NCBI RefSeq assembly: GCF_035818475.1
Contig: NZ_JAYMGV010000003.1
Location: 310,001 to 374,000 of the forward strand
Direction of reading: 5' to 3'
From: Cognatitamlana sp035818475
GTDB taxonomy: Bacteria > Bacteroidota > Bacteroidia > Flavobacteriales > Flavobacteriaceae
DNA length: 64,000 bases
The notes beneath the pieces were generated by a model. The model was not told the origin of the DNA, searched no databases, and saw only the letters and a program-made list of their open reading frames with translations. The translations under genes and the position numbers were made by a program. Positions 1-8,305 of the stretch are shown here, in pieces; positions within the stretch are counted from its first letter, which is position 1; each line of letters opens with the position of its first letter.

Positions 1-455
1 TCAAATGGCTTACAGGTTTTTAAATAATACAGAATTTCTTCATCTGTAAGTTCTTTAAAAGTAACTTTAGTGGTGTTATGAAGTGTTTTTTCATAATTAG
101 AAGTGGTAAAACATACAGAAGAAATAACTTCATGTGTGGCCAAACTTAATGTTTTTAAGATATTAAACGCATCTTGCTCATCAATGGGTTTTCCCAATGC
201 TTTATTGTTATGCCAAACAATAGTGTCACTGGTTATTAAGATATCATTTGGTTTTAATTCGTCTTTAAAAGGTAAGGCCTTTAGTTGAGCGAGGTAATTG
301 CTGATTTCAAAATGTGTTAATCGGGGTGGATATTCTTCTATCACAGGTTTTAGACGAATTTCAAAATCCAATCCCAGGTTTTTGAAAAACTCTTGTCTCC
401 TGGGCGATCCGGATGCCAGTATAATATGATGGTTCTTAAGTTTTTCGTTTAGCAT
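1..455 (-). CDS. Maf-like nucleoside triphosphate pyrophosphatase (3' end cut by window)
   Basis: The minus-strand frame begins with an ATG at 453-455 and runs off the left edge after about 151 codons; full Maf proteins are about 190-200 residues. The N-terminus reads ILASGSPRRQEFF, the S-x-SPRR signature of the Maf/HAM1-like superfamily, followed by a conserved SDTIV segment and GKP. Maf proteins hydrolyse non-canonical or modified nucleotides in the cytoplasm (family knowledge). Its ATG overlaps the stop of the upstream prenyltransferase gene in a TAATG arrangement, suggesting translational coupling in one minus-strand operon. The family call is secure; the exact nucleotide substrate is not. 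Confidence 0.9.
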   Translation of the reverse strand, partial: MLNEKLKNHHIILASGSPRRQEFFKNLGLDFEIRLKPVIEEYPPRLTHFEISNYLAQLKALPFKDELKPNDILITSDTIVWHNNKALGKPIDEQDAFNILKTLSLATHEVISSVCFTTSNYEKTLHNTTKVTFKELTDEEILYYLKTCKPF

Positions 456-1369
456 TAGTTAAGGATTACATACTTGTATAAAAGTAATGAAAGCATGCCA
501 AAAAGCATAACTAATTTGTACATACTACTAATATGATGAAACTCTTTTTTTGATTGAGCATTAAAGGTTTTAATGCATATATAAATTAGGGGAGCTATGA
601 TCAATAACAAGAAATAGATTACTGCTATTTGCTGTTTATAGAGATTAGAAATCATGTAATAAATGATTCCTGCCAAAGGGATGAAATTTAAAACCGATAG
701 GATATTTTTAGCACGATCTCTACCTAATGCAATTGGTAAGGTGTTCATGCCGGCCTTATAATCACCATCAATATCTTCAATGTCTTTTGCTATTTCACGC
801 AATAGATTTAAAGTGAAGGCAAATATAGCGTAGTCAAGGATGCTCTTAAAGAATACTATTTGGGTTGGCCTATTTGATATTGTCATAACCGGTAATAATT
901 CAAAAAACCCAGCAATAAGTATACTTATGGCAACAAGTAAGGAAACAATAAGGTTACCAATTAAAAATGTTTGTTTTAAATAAGTGGCGTAGATGTACAG
1001 TAATGCAGAAACCAGGATAAATATGGTAAAAAAGGAAGGACTCCCAACTCTATGTGATAAATAAAACCCAAGGGCAACTCCTGTCAAGTTTAGACCGATA
1101 AATAGGTTGTAAGCCAATTTTTCAGAAATTGCTTTTCCAATAATGATGCGTTCCGGCTTATTGACCAGATCTGTCTCAATATCATTAATATCATTGATAA
1201 TATTTCCGGCAGCTGCAATGCAAACAGTAGCCATAATTAAAAGAGAAATACCAAAACCGTCTAAACTTGTTACGGCTCCAAAAGGTTCTAAAAATGCATA
1301 TTTTATCAATAACTGCACTAGGGCAATCATTAAGAGGTTTTTGTAACGGATTAAGATTAAAAATTTCAA
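455..1369 (-). CDS. UbiA-family prenyltransferase (geranylgeranylglycerol-phosphate geranylgeranyltransferase-like)
   Basis: A 304-residue polytopic membrane protein with about eight or nine hydrophobic segments. It has the two Asp-rich signatures of UbiA enzymes: NDINDIETD near residue 60 and DIEDIDGD near residue 197, which bind Mg-prenyl diphosphate. Family members transfer an isoprenoid chain to an aromatic or glycerol-phosphate acceptor; Bacteroidota homologues in this gene context are commonly named geranylgeranylglycerol-phosphate geranylgeranyltransferase, but the acceptor cannot be read from sequence. The start chosen is TTG at 1369 because it gives the usual MKFLxLIRYxNLLMIAL N-terminus and there is no in-frame ATG upstream before a stop; the next ATG (1330) would remove 13 conserved residues. 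It lies 52 nt after the KdsC-type gene and overlaps maf by one base. Confidence 0.85.
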   Translation of the reverse strand: MKFLILIRYKNLLMIALVQLLIKYAFLEPFGAVTSLDGFGISLLIMATVCIAAAGNIINDINDIETDLVNKPERIIIGKAISEKLAYNLFIGLNLTGVALGFYLSHRVGSPSFFTIFILVSALLYIYATYLKQTFLIGNLIVSLLVAISILIAGFFELLPVMTISNRPTQIVFFKSILDYAIFAFTLNLLREIAKDIEDIDGDYKAGMNTLPIALGRDRAKNILSVLNFIPLAGIIYYMISNLYKQQIAVIYFLLLIIAPLIYICIKTFNAQSKKEFHHISSMYKLVMLFGMLSLLLYKYVILN

Positions 1370-1421
1370 AAATTTAGAGTTTAAGAGCAGATGAAAATGC
1401 TATTTTAACAATCAAAAACTA

Positions 1422-1952
1422 TCAATCATACTTAGCTCCAAAATTACCACTCCATTTTTCTTGAACTTTCATGACTTGCTCAATAATATCACGTACTGCC
1501 CCTTTACCACCATTTTTATGGGAAATATATTTTGAAATGTTCTTTATTTCCGGCACCGCATCTTGGGGGCAACATGGTAAACCAATAGTTTTCATAATTG
1601 GATAATCAGGAATATCATCCCCCATGTACAGTACATTCTCAGAGGTAACCCCTTTTTTATTAAAGTAGTCATCAAGCTGCTCAATTTTGTTATGTGCTCC
1701 AAGATATATATCTGTTATTCCCAGCCCTTCTAAACGAGCCCTGACACCTTCATTTGAACCTCCGGAAATAATACAAACATTAAACCCTTTATCAACTGCG
1801 GTTTTCAATGCATATCCATCTTTAATATTCATGGTTCTCAGCATTTCACCAGATGAGGTCACCAACACAGAGCCATCAGTTAATACACCGTCAACATCAA
1901 AAATAAATGTAGTAATATGTTCTAAATATTCTTTATAACTTTTTTCTCCCAT
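1422..1952 (-). CDS. KdsC-type HAD phosphatase (3-deoxy-D-manno-octulosonate-8-phosphate phosphatase-like)
   Basis: A 176-residue cytoplasmic HAD hydrolase without a cap domain, the normal length for KdsC. Motif I is FIFDVDGVLTDG (residues 17-28; nucleophile Asp plus acid/base Asp), motif II lies around IISGGSN, and motif III is the GDDIPDYP region with its conserved Asp pair. Family members remove phosphate from Kdo-8-phosphate or related nine-carbon sugar phosphates for lipopolysaccharide and surface sugar synthesis. The ATG lies inside the end of the upstream DUF2520 gene (20-base overlap), so the two are probably co-translated. Substrate is assigned by family only. Confidence 0.88.
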   Translation of the reverse strand: MGEKSYKEYLEHITTFIFDVDGVLTDGSVLVTSSGEMLRTMNIKDGYALKTAVDKGFNVCIISGGSNEGVRARLEGLGITDIYLGAHNKIEQLDDYFNKKGVTSENVLYMGDDIPDYPIMKTIGLPCCPQDAVPEIKNISKYISHKNGGKGAVRDIIEQVMKVQEKWSGNFGAKYD

Positions 1953-2700
1953 GGGTATGCTGTATTGAATCGGTTAGTAATTTATATATCTCGTTATGTT
2001 CCTGGTTTTGCAAAAGGCCTAAATGTGCTTTTATGGTTTTTTTGTCATTTCGTTTTGCCGGACCGGTTTGTGCCATGTAAGGCGACATCTCCTGAACTTT
2101 TTTTGCGGTTTCCAAAATAAGCGGTTTTAATAAATCAAACTCGGTACTTTCACTTTCAGTAATTTCATGGCCAATGCGGTATAATTGATTGGTGAAATTG
2201 TTTACAAAAACAGCTGCTAAATGTAAAACACGACGTTGATTACTGTTTACCCGTTTAGTTGGACTACCTAAACTAAGAGCTAATTCTTTTAATAACGGGT
2301 AGCTTTTTTTATCAATGGTTTCAATACAAATAGGCACATTCTTAAAGTCTATTTCGGCATGTTTGCTAAATGTTTGTAATGGATAAAGGACACCGCGTTT
2401 GTGTTTTTTATCTAAATCATGAATATTAACACTACCTGAAGTATGTACAACTAATCGGTTATCAAATGGCAATTTTGAGGACAGCGTAGCAATAACGTCA
2501 TCACTAACTGCTAAAATATAAACATCGGCTTTTTTTAAAGTGTTTAAGTCACTGGTGATATCTACCAAATTTTTGTAAGGATTGATAGCTTCAAGGTTAC
2601 GGTTGTACCATTGAATTACTGAAACATCTTTAGCTTTGTTAAGTCCTTTAAATAAATGGGTGGCAACATTACCGGCACCCAGAATTACTACTGAAATCAT
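1933..2700 (-). CDS. Rossmann-fold NADP-binding protein with DUF2520 domain
   Basis: The N-terminus MISVVILGAGNVATHL carries a GxGNVA dinucleotide-binding loop typical of NADP-dependent ProC/hydroxyisobutyrate-like folds. The C-terminal half (about residues 120-250) is helical and contains conserved HLAAVFVNNF and GPAKRND segments of the DUF2520 family. The ATG at 2700 is preferred over an upstream alternative at 2718, because the latter adds six hydrophobic residues before the Rossmann beta-strand. The protein is about 255 residues and is the first gene of the minus-strand cluster running into kdsC, ubiA and maf. No reaction is established for this family, so function is left open. Confidence 0.85.
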   Translation of the reverse strand: MISVVILGAGNVATHLFKGLNKAKDVSVIQWYNRNLEAINPYKNLVDITSDLNTLKKADVYILAVSDDVIATLSSKLPFDNRLVVHTSGSVNIHDLDKKHKRGVLYPLQTFSKHAEIDFKNVPICIETIDKKSYPLLKELALSLGSPTKRVNSNQRRVLHLAAVFVNNFTNQLYRIGHEITESESTEFDLLKPLILETAKKVQEMSPYMAQTGPAKRNDKKTIKAHLGLLQNQEHNEIYKLLTDSIQHTHGRKKL

Positions 2701-2793
2701 AAGCGCTAAAATAAGCAAGAAATACGATTTATGATTTACGATTCACAATTTTTTGGCAGATATAGATTGAAATTAAAAGTATAACTTTGAATT

Positions 2794-3183
2794 ATGGATA
2801 AAAAAGATATTAAAACCAGGGAAGATGTATTTTTATTGGTGTCATCATTTTATACAAAAATAAGGAAAGATACAGTTTTGGGGCCTTTTTTTAATGAGCT
2901 TATTAAGGATTGGGATGCACATATTGATAATTTAACCGATTTTTGGGAGTCCAGCTTGTTTTTAAAGACCAGGTATTTGGGGAATCCTTTAGATGTACAT
3001 GTTAAAGTAGATAAAGAAAACAATCATAGTATTACAGAGCAGCATTTTGGGCTTTGGTTAAATCTTTGGTTTGAAACTGTTAATGAACTTTTTGAAGGTG
3101 ATTATGCTGAAAATGCAAAACATCGTGCAAGAAAAATGGGGACATTTTTATACCTGAAAATTTTTGAAGCCAGGCAACAGTAA
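2794..3183 (+). CDS. Group III truncated haemoglobin
   Basis: A 129-residue single-domain globin. It has the short helical plan of truncated haemoglobins, with FYTKIRKD and LGPFF near the N-terminus, a DFWESSLF helix and the NPLDVHV segment whose His69 is the expected proximal haem ligand. The spacing and the W-x-x-LWFETVNELFEG helix fit group III (trHbP). Family members bind haem and O2 or NO; in Bacteroidota their physiological role is poorly defined. The gene is single, divergent from the DUF2520 gene, and ends in a hairpin terminator. A TAACTTTG element at 2782-2789 sits only 4 nt before the ATG, which could mean a leaderless transcript or may be chance. Confidence 0.9.
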   Translation: MDKKDIKTREDVFLLVSSFYTKIRKDTVLGPFFNELIKDWDAHIDNLTDFWESSLFLKTRYLGNPLDVHVKVDKENNHSITEQHFGLWLNLWFETVNELFEGDYAENAKHRARKMGTFLYLKIFEARQQ

Positions 3184-3187
3184 TTTA

Positions 3188-3216
3188 TAGGGTTTAATAA
3201 TAATCCCTAGTTTTTT
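3188..3216 (+). terminator. Rho-independent terminator after the truncated haemoglobin gene
   Basis: Arms TAGGG-T-TTA and TAA-T-CCCTA pair with one U-U mismatch and are followed by GTTTTTT. It begins 5 nt after the haemoglobin stop codon. Confidence 0.6.
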
Positions 3217-3313
3217 AAACTAGCTTTTAATTAGAACTGATAAGTTGTTCATGTTTCTGTAAAAACCGTTTCTTTTTTAAATACTTTAACATGAAGTAAT
3301 AAACTTAAATCCT

Positions 3314-3321
3314 TAAATTTG
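3314..3321 (+). promoter_or_regulatory. Bacteroidota -7 promoter element for ccsBA
   Basis: TAAATTTG is an exact match to the Bacteroidota TAnnTTTG box and lies 25 nt before the ccsBA ATG. No clear TTTG -33 element sits 19-21 nt upstream, so this is a partial promoter match. Confidence 0.45.
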
Positions 3322-3346
3322 CACGACCTAAAAAAGGGTTGTTATT

Positions 3347-6300
3347 ATGCAAAAAAAACTCGCTAACATTTTCTTTTCTACCAGACTTACTGCTGTTTTA
3401 TTTATACTATTTGCTGCCGCTATGGCCACAGGAACTTTTCTTGATGTAGGTCAGGAAACATCACCTACAGCTTATACCAGAACTCTTATTTATAATGCCT
3501 GGTGGTTTGAGGCGATTATGGTGTTTTTTGTCATTAATTTTACAGGTAATATTTTTAGATATCGACTCTACAAGAAAGAAAAATGGGCAACATTTTTACT
3601 GCATTTAGCCTTTATTTTTATATTGTTAGGGGCTTTTATTACACGTTATGCCAGTTTTGAAGGTATGATGGCTATTAGGGAAGGCGCTACTGAAAACACG
3701 TTTCTTTCACAAAAAACATATCTCACCACTTATATTGACGGCGACTATGAAATTGACGGCGTACCTCAAAGGCTACCTATAGAAAGAGAAGTTGATTTTT
3801 CAGGCCGCCTGAAAAATAAGTTTAAAATAAGTTCAAAGTATAATACACAACCGGTCACCATTGAATTGGAAAAGTTTATAGTTGGAGCTGAAGAAGATAT
3901 TGTTCCGGATGAAAATGGTGAAGAATATTTGAAGATTGTTGAGGCGGGCAGTAACGGGCCTCATAACCATTTTTTGAAGGTCGGGCAAATACAGAGCATT
4001 CATAATATTTTGTTTGCAATGAATAAGCCTACAGAAGGCGCCATAAATATTACCTATAAGAATAATAAACTAACAATTAATTCACCGTTTAAAGGAGAAT
4101 ATATGACCATGGCAACAAGTGCTCAAGGTAAGTTGTATAGAGATAGTTTACAGCCTTTACATTTGCGTTCAAGATATGTGATAGGAAATATGCAAATGGT
4201 GTTTCCCAAGCCGGTTGTTAAAGGTGTTTTTGATGTGGTTGAAAAATCACAACTATTAAAAAATGACCAGGATGGAGTCAAATTAAAAGTAACTACCAAT
4301 GGTGAGACTAAGAGTGTTGGTTTATTAGGGGGAAAAGGTTCTAATGGCAGATTTAAACAGGTACAAGTTGGAGGGTTAGATTTTGCTTTTAAATATGGCT
4401 CGAAAGTTTTGGAATTACCATTTTCTATAAAGCTTAATGATTTTGAGGCGGAACGCTATCCGGGAACAGAACGTGGGTTTTCCGCTTATTCAAGTGAAGT
4501 TACTGTTATTGATGAAAGAACAGATGATTTTGATTATAAGATTTATATGAATAATATCTTGGACCATGATGGTTACAGGTTTTTTCAATCTGGTTTTGAC
4601 CCTGATGAAAAGGGAACCATTCTTTCTGTAAATCATGATTACTGGGGAACTCTGCTTACATACATCGGTTATTTTATGCTCTATTTTGGATTGATGGCGA
4701 TTTTATTTGTTAAAGGTTCGCGTTTTGGGGATTTAAAAAGACATCTGGAAAGTGTAAAAGCAAAAAAAGCAAAGTTGTTAACCATATTTTTACTGTTTTT
4801 AGGAATAAATATTTTTGCTCAAGAACATTCAGAAGGTGATGGACATAACCATTCCAAACCAACAAAAACGCAAATAGATTCTGTTTTAGCAGCCAACATT
4901 ACGCCTAAGGCGCATGCCGATAAATTTGGGCATTTAGTGATTCAGGATTTAAGCGGACGTATGATGCCGGTAAATACTTATGCTTCTGAAATGTTACGAA
5001 AATTGAGCAAGCATAACACTTATGGATCATTTGATGCCAATCAGGTGTTTTTATCTATACAGGAAAGCCCAATGTTGTGGTATAATGTTCCTGTTATTTA
5101 TTTAAAACCCAAAAAAGGAGATTCAATTAGAAACCTTATTGGTATATCAAAGGAAGAAAAATATGCAGCCTTAGCCGACTTCTTTACAGATAGGGGGCAG
5201 TATAAGTTAGCGCCTTTTTTAGATGAAGCATATAAAGCTCAGGTACCCAATGGATTTCAAAAAGAGTTTAAAGAAACAGATCAGCGGGTGAGTTTATTGT
5301 ACAATGCTATAGAAGGCATGTCTTTAAAAATATTCCCTATTCCTGAAAACCTCAATAATAAATGGATTTCAACATATGATTACCGCCAGGATATTTCGGT
5401 TATAAAGGATTCACTTTATGGCAATTTTGTGAAAAATGGATTCAGTGCGTATTTATTTACCTTAAATAAAGCAAAACAAACCGGAGATTTTTCTGAAACA
5501 GAAAAACTTTTAGCCGCTTTTAAGAAAACGCAGCATAAGTATGGTGGAGATGTTATGCTTAGTGACGATAAAGTAAAAACCGAAGTGCTGTATAATAAAT
5601 ACGATATTTTTAAAAAGCTGTTCAGCTGGTATATGTATACGGGGGCTTTGATGTTTATCTTACTTATTGTTCAAATATTTAATGATAAAAACAAAACGCT
5701 TAATATTGCTGTAAAAGTTTTTAAATGGATTATTGTAGGGTTGTTTCTTTTGCATACGGCAGGTTTAATAACTCGCTGGTACATTTCAGGGCATGCGCCA
5801 TGGAGTGATGCTTATGAATCTATGATTTATGTGGCCTGGGCAACCATGCTCTTTGGATTATTACTGTCTAATACTTCAAATGGGAACATACTGTCAGTTT
5901 TATATAATCTTTTTGGAGGAAAAAATACGTCTTATTTAACAACAGCAGCTGGTGCTTTTGTAACATCAATGATTTTAATGATTGCACACTGGAATTGGAT
6001 GGACCCGGCAATTGCAAACCTGCAACCTGTTTTAAATAGTTATTGGTTAATGATTCATGTAGCTGTTATTGTAGCCAGTTACGGCCCTTTTACCTTAGGA
6101 ATGATATTAGGGGTTGTCTCCTTATTTTTAATGGCTTTTACTACTAAATCCAATAAAACTAAAATGGATTTAAATATTAAGGAACTTACTATTATTAATG
6201 AAATGGCATTGACAGTGGGATTAGTGATGTTAGCTATTGGTAACTTTTTAGGAGGTATGTGGGCCAATGAAAGCTGGGGACGCTATTGGGGATGGGATCC

Positions 6301-6586
6301 TAAAGAAACCTGGGCATTAATTAGCATTATGGTGTATGCCTTTGTAATTCACATGCGTTTGGTGCCCGGATTGCGAAGTCGCTGGTTTTTTAACCTAATG
6401 TCAATCGTGGCATTTTCAAGTATTTTAATGACGTATTTTGGTGTGAATTTCTATTTAGCAGGGCTTCATAGTTATGCTAGTGGCGATCAAATTGTAAGCC
6501 TTAAATTTATTGCGATAGCTTGTGTCATTGTAATTGTTTTAGGAAGTTTTGCTTACCGCGGATATGCCAGGTTTTATAAAAAATAA
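3347..6586 (+). CDS. ccsBA: Fused ResB/CcsB-CcsA cytochrome c biogenesis protein
   Basis: A 1079-residue membrane protein that joins both halves of the system II cytochrome c synthetase. Residues about 1-490 form the ResB/CcsB part: hydrophobic segments near residues 12-30, 55-75, 80-100 and 437-457 flanking a large extracytoplasmic domain. A segment around residues 475-490 ends in NIFAQ and is followed by His-rich HSEGDGHNHS. The C-terminal third (from about 735) is the CcsA part with several helices and the haem-binding WWD signature WGRYWGWDPKETW near residues 977-989. System II proteins export haem and attach it to apocytochrome c outside the membrane. Fusion of the two parts is common in Bacteroidota and Epsilonproteobacteria. 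It is a single gene with its own promoter element. Confidence 0.93.
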   Translation: MQKKLANIFFSTRLTAVLFILFAAAMATGTFLDVGQETSPTAYTRTLIYNAWWFEAIMVFFVINFTGNIFRYRLYKKEKWATFLLHLAFIFILLGAFITRYASFEGMMAIREGATENTFLSQKTYLTTYIDGDYEIDGVPQRLPIEREVDFSGRLKNKFKISSKYNTQPVTIELEKFIVGAEEDIVPDENGEEYLKIVEAGSNGPHNHFLKVGQIQSIHNILFAMNKPTEGAINITYKNNKLTINSPFKGEYMTMATSAQGKLYRDSLQPLHLRSRYVIGNMQMVFPKPVVKGVFDVVEKSQLLKNDQDGVKLKVTTNGETKSVGLLGGKGSNGRFKQVQVGGLDFAFKYGSKVLELPFSIKLNDFEAERYPGTERGFSAYSSEVTVIDERTDDFDYKIYMNNILDHDGYRFFQSGFDPDEKGTILSVNHDYWGTLLTYIGYFMLYFGLMAILFVKGSRFGDLKRHLESVKAKKAKLLTIFLLFLGINIFAQEHSEGDGHNHSKPTKTQIDSVLAANITPKAHADKFGHLVIQDLSGRMMPVNTYASEMLRKLSKHNTYGSFDANQVFLSIQESPMLWYNVPVIYLKPKKGDSIRNLIGISKEEKYAALADFFTDRGQYKLAPFLDEAYKAQVPNGFQKEFKETDQRVSLLYNAIEGMSLKIFPIPENLNNKWISTYDYRQDISVIKDSLYGNFVKNGFSAYLFTLNKAKQTGDFSETEKLLAAFKKTQHKYGGDVMLSDDKVKTEVLYNKYDIFKKLFSWYMYTGALMFILLIVQIFNDKNKTLNIAVKVFKWIIVGLFLLHTAGLITRWYISGHAPWSDAYESMIYVAWATMLFGLLLSNTSNGNILSVLYNLFGGKNTSYLTTAAGAFVTSMILMIAHWNWMDPAIANLQPVLNSYWLMIHVAVIVASYGPFTLGMILGVVSLFLMAFTTKSNKTKMDLNIKELTIINEMALTVGLVMLAIGNFLGGMWANESWGRYWGWDPKETWALISIMVYAFVIHMRLVPGLRSRWFFNLMSIVAFSSILMTYFGVNFYLAGLHSYASGDQIVSLKFIAIACVIVIVLGSFAYRGYARFYKK

Positions 6587-6616
6587 TTAATTAGGTAAAG
6601 CATATTGTTTTTAGTA

Positions 6617-6643
6617 GGTCACCTTGAGCACAGTCGAAAGGTC
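6617..6643. repeat. Short dispersed palindromic repeat of the flavobacterial GTCA..GAGC..AGTCGA type
   Basis: The intergenic segment contains GGTCACCTTGAGCACAGTCG followed by AAAGGT, with complementary ends ACCTT and AAGGT. From memory, elements of this form (GTCACxxxGAGCGCAGTCGAxxxGT) are scattered through many flavobacterial genomes as REP-like intergenic palindromes. Only one copy occurs in this window, so its repeated nature is knowledge-based. It sits between the convergent ccsBA and DUF3307 genes. Confidence 0.5.
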
Positions 6644-6693
6644 TAACCGGATCTGTGTAAATGGTTTCAAATATAAGGTCTGTCGGATATGCA

Positions 6694-7413
6694 TTATTCA
6701 ATAAGATCAAAAATATATTGATAACCCAACCCAAATACAATAGCTAAACCAAAGCTAAGTAAGGTCCCGATTAAAATATATTCGGTTAGCTTTCGATCTT
6801 TGGCCTTTGATAAATCTCCAAATCTAAAAACTGATTTTGCGGCAATTAAAAAACCAACACCTTCCCAATGATTGGTAATGATGAAAGCAAAAACAAATAA
6901 GCGTTCCAGCATACCTATGTAAGCACCAGCGTTTTTAAGTGAAGCTTCTTCCATATATTCTTTTAAATCCCATTTTGAAATCAGGGTCTTCATTATGATA
7001 GAGGATACTTTTGTGATGCAAAGTATACAAGTTATAAATAGTAAAAGTTTAGGCTCAAACAGCATACTGAAACTAAAAGTAAAAGGCTCATATATTTTTA
7101 CAACAAACAGTATGACAATCAGATGTGCCAGTTGATCTAAGCCAAACAAAAGTCTGCGGTTAAGAAGGGGTTTAAGGTGTAGTTTAATACTATCAATAAT
7201 AAAATGAGAAACACTGATTATAAGGATTCCCAACCAATAGGTGAAATTAAATTGCAATATTATAATTAAGGCGCATAAATGCACTAAAATATGCCAGTAT
7301 AAAAACCTAGATTTATGCTTATAGGTTTCTTTGTGGCTTACCCATTTTTGAGGCTGAAACAAAAAATCACCAATAACATGAGCAAGAGTTAATTTAATGA
7401 TTAAGGAAATCAT
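6694..7413 (-). CDS. DUF3307 family membrane protein
   Basis: A 239-residue polytopic membrane protein with a conserved amphipathic N-terminus, LAHVIGDFLFQPQKWV, typical of DUF3307. It has about six hydrophobic segments and a conserved HFIIDSIK motif near residue 85 plus a second-half segment with LERLFVFAFI. No biochemical function is established. Its ATG overlaps the stop of the upstream SatD-like gene in ATGA, so the two are a coupled pair; the same pairing of SatD with DUF3307 is known from other genomes. Confidence 0.85.
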   Translation of the reverse strand: MISLIIKLTLAHVIGDFLFQPQKWVSHKETYKHKSRFLYWHILVHLCALIIILQFNFTYWLGILIISVSHFIIDSIKLHLKPLLNRRLLFGLDQLAHLIVILFVVKIYEPFTFSFSMLFEPKLLLFITCILCITKVSSIIMKTLISKWDLKEYMEEASLKNAGAYIGMLERLFVFAFIITNHWEGVGFLIAAKSVFRFGDLSKAKDRKLTEYILIGTLLSFGLAIVFGLGYQYIFDLIE

Positions 7414-8009
7414 AAGGTTTGTATTTGGGTTTTATAAAAATCTAATAATTTTGATAGTTCATCAAAACCGGCACGTTTTAGCCCCTGACTTATATTGCCT
7501 TGGGTTTTTTTTAAAAGACCGGCCAATTGTTTTTGATTTAAATCCGGATGTTGTAAAGCTGTTTTTACAAATGCGGATGATATGTTGGTCCAGTTATTCA
7601 ATGTTAAAAGAGCTAATTCCAACATGATGTTCATGGATCTGTCAAAATCACCAAAAGGAGATTTTATAGCAAGAGTTGTTTTCTTTAGGTTTTCAAAACA
7701 TTCTCCTGAGTTGATAAAGGCGCTGCCATTGGATTCTGTTATCTTTTCAGAAGCATATGTTTTTTCTCCAATACCAATGGCCAATCTAGCATCCAGATGA
7801 TCAAATTGCTTTATACTTGCTTTTATAAGAAGGCAGGCCTTTAAGGCCTCTGTTGGATTGACTTCCAGTTGAAAGCTATCACCTCTATAGATTTCCCATG
7901 TCAGGGGAGAACTACCATAGCTGTTTAGAACATATTTTAGTGCTTCCAGCCATTGTTTTGGGGAACTTTCTTTAGAATTAATGATGTCTCCTGTTATTAT
8001 ACTGGTCAT
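7410..8009 (-). CDS. SatD-family protein with C-terminal helix-turn-helix
   Basis: A protein of about 199 residues. The N-terminus MTSIITGDIINSKE and the following RGDSFQLEV and RLAIGIGEK segments match the SatD family, whose core resembles a cyclase-like fold. The last 60 residues (NISSAFVKTALQH..LNQKQLAGLLKKTQGNISQGLKRAG) look like a winged or HTH DNA-binding region, so the protein probably regulates transcription. The ATG at 8009 is preferred over the GTG at 8027, since TSIITGDI is the conserved beginning. It is coupled to DUF3307 (4-base overlap) and lies directly downstream of a three-copy palindromic array, the obvious candidate operator for autoregulation. The signal sensed is unknown. 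Confidence 0.75.
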   Translation of the reverse strand: MTSIITGDIINSKESSPKQWLEALKYVLNSYGSSPLTWEIYRGDSFQLEVNPTEALKACLLIKASIKQFDHLDARLAIGIGEKTYASEKITESNGSAFINSGECFENLKKTTLAIKSPFGDFDRSMNIMLELALLTLNNWTNISSAFVKTALQHPDLNQKQLAGLLKKTQGNISQGLKRAGFDELSKLLDFYKTQIQTL

Positions 8010-8056
8010 ATGTGGTTGAATATACACCCAAAAGTATTGATTTTCATCTAAAATAA

Positions 8057-8141
8057 CAAAATTATTAGCTTTTTGGCTAATAATATGTAATATTAGTTTT
8101 TTGACTAATAATTAAAAATATTAGTTTTTAAGCTAATAATT
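8057..8141 (-). promoter_or_regulatory. Promoter with a three-copy palindromic operator array upstream of satD-like gene
   Basis: Three near-identical 24-bp units start at 8061, 8090 and 8118 (spacing 29 and 28). Each has the palindromic core TTAG-N7-CTAA, with the sequence between being T-rich and the flanks ATAAT. On the minus strand TAATTTTG (8064-8057) is an exact TAnnTTTG -7 box about 48 nt before the satD-like ATG and overlaps the first unit. The array is therefore placed to control the SatD-like/DUF3307 pair. What is seen is the repeat and its place; binding by the SatD-like protein is inference. No further signal is evident in the rest of the gap up to 8305. Confidence 0.6.
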
Positions 8142-8305
8142 AAGTGTGCAGATACTTCATAATGCTGATTTTTAAAAGAAAACAGAAAGCCTCATAGGCA
8201 AAACCTTTAAGAAATATCATCAAAAAATTGCAAGAAAAGACGGGGCAATTAAAAATAAGGATTAAATTTAGGACTTAAAACCAAAACCTATTAACCCTAA
8301 TTATC

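Noticed and set aside
2723..2746. Short tandem GATTTA(C/T)-type sequence upstream of the haemoglobin gene
   Set aside because: Common low-complexity sequence in AT-rich Bacteroidota gaps; too short to call a functional repeat.
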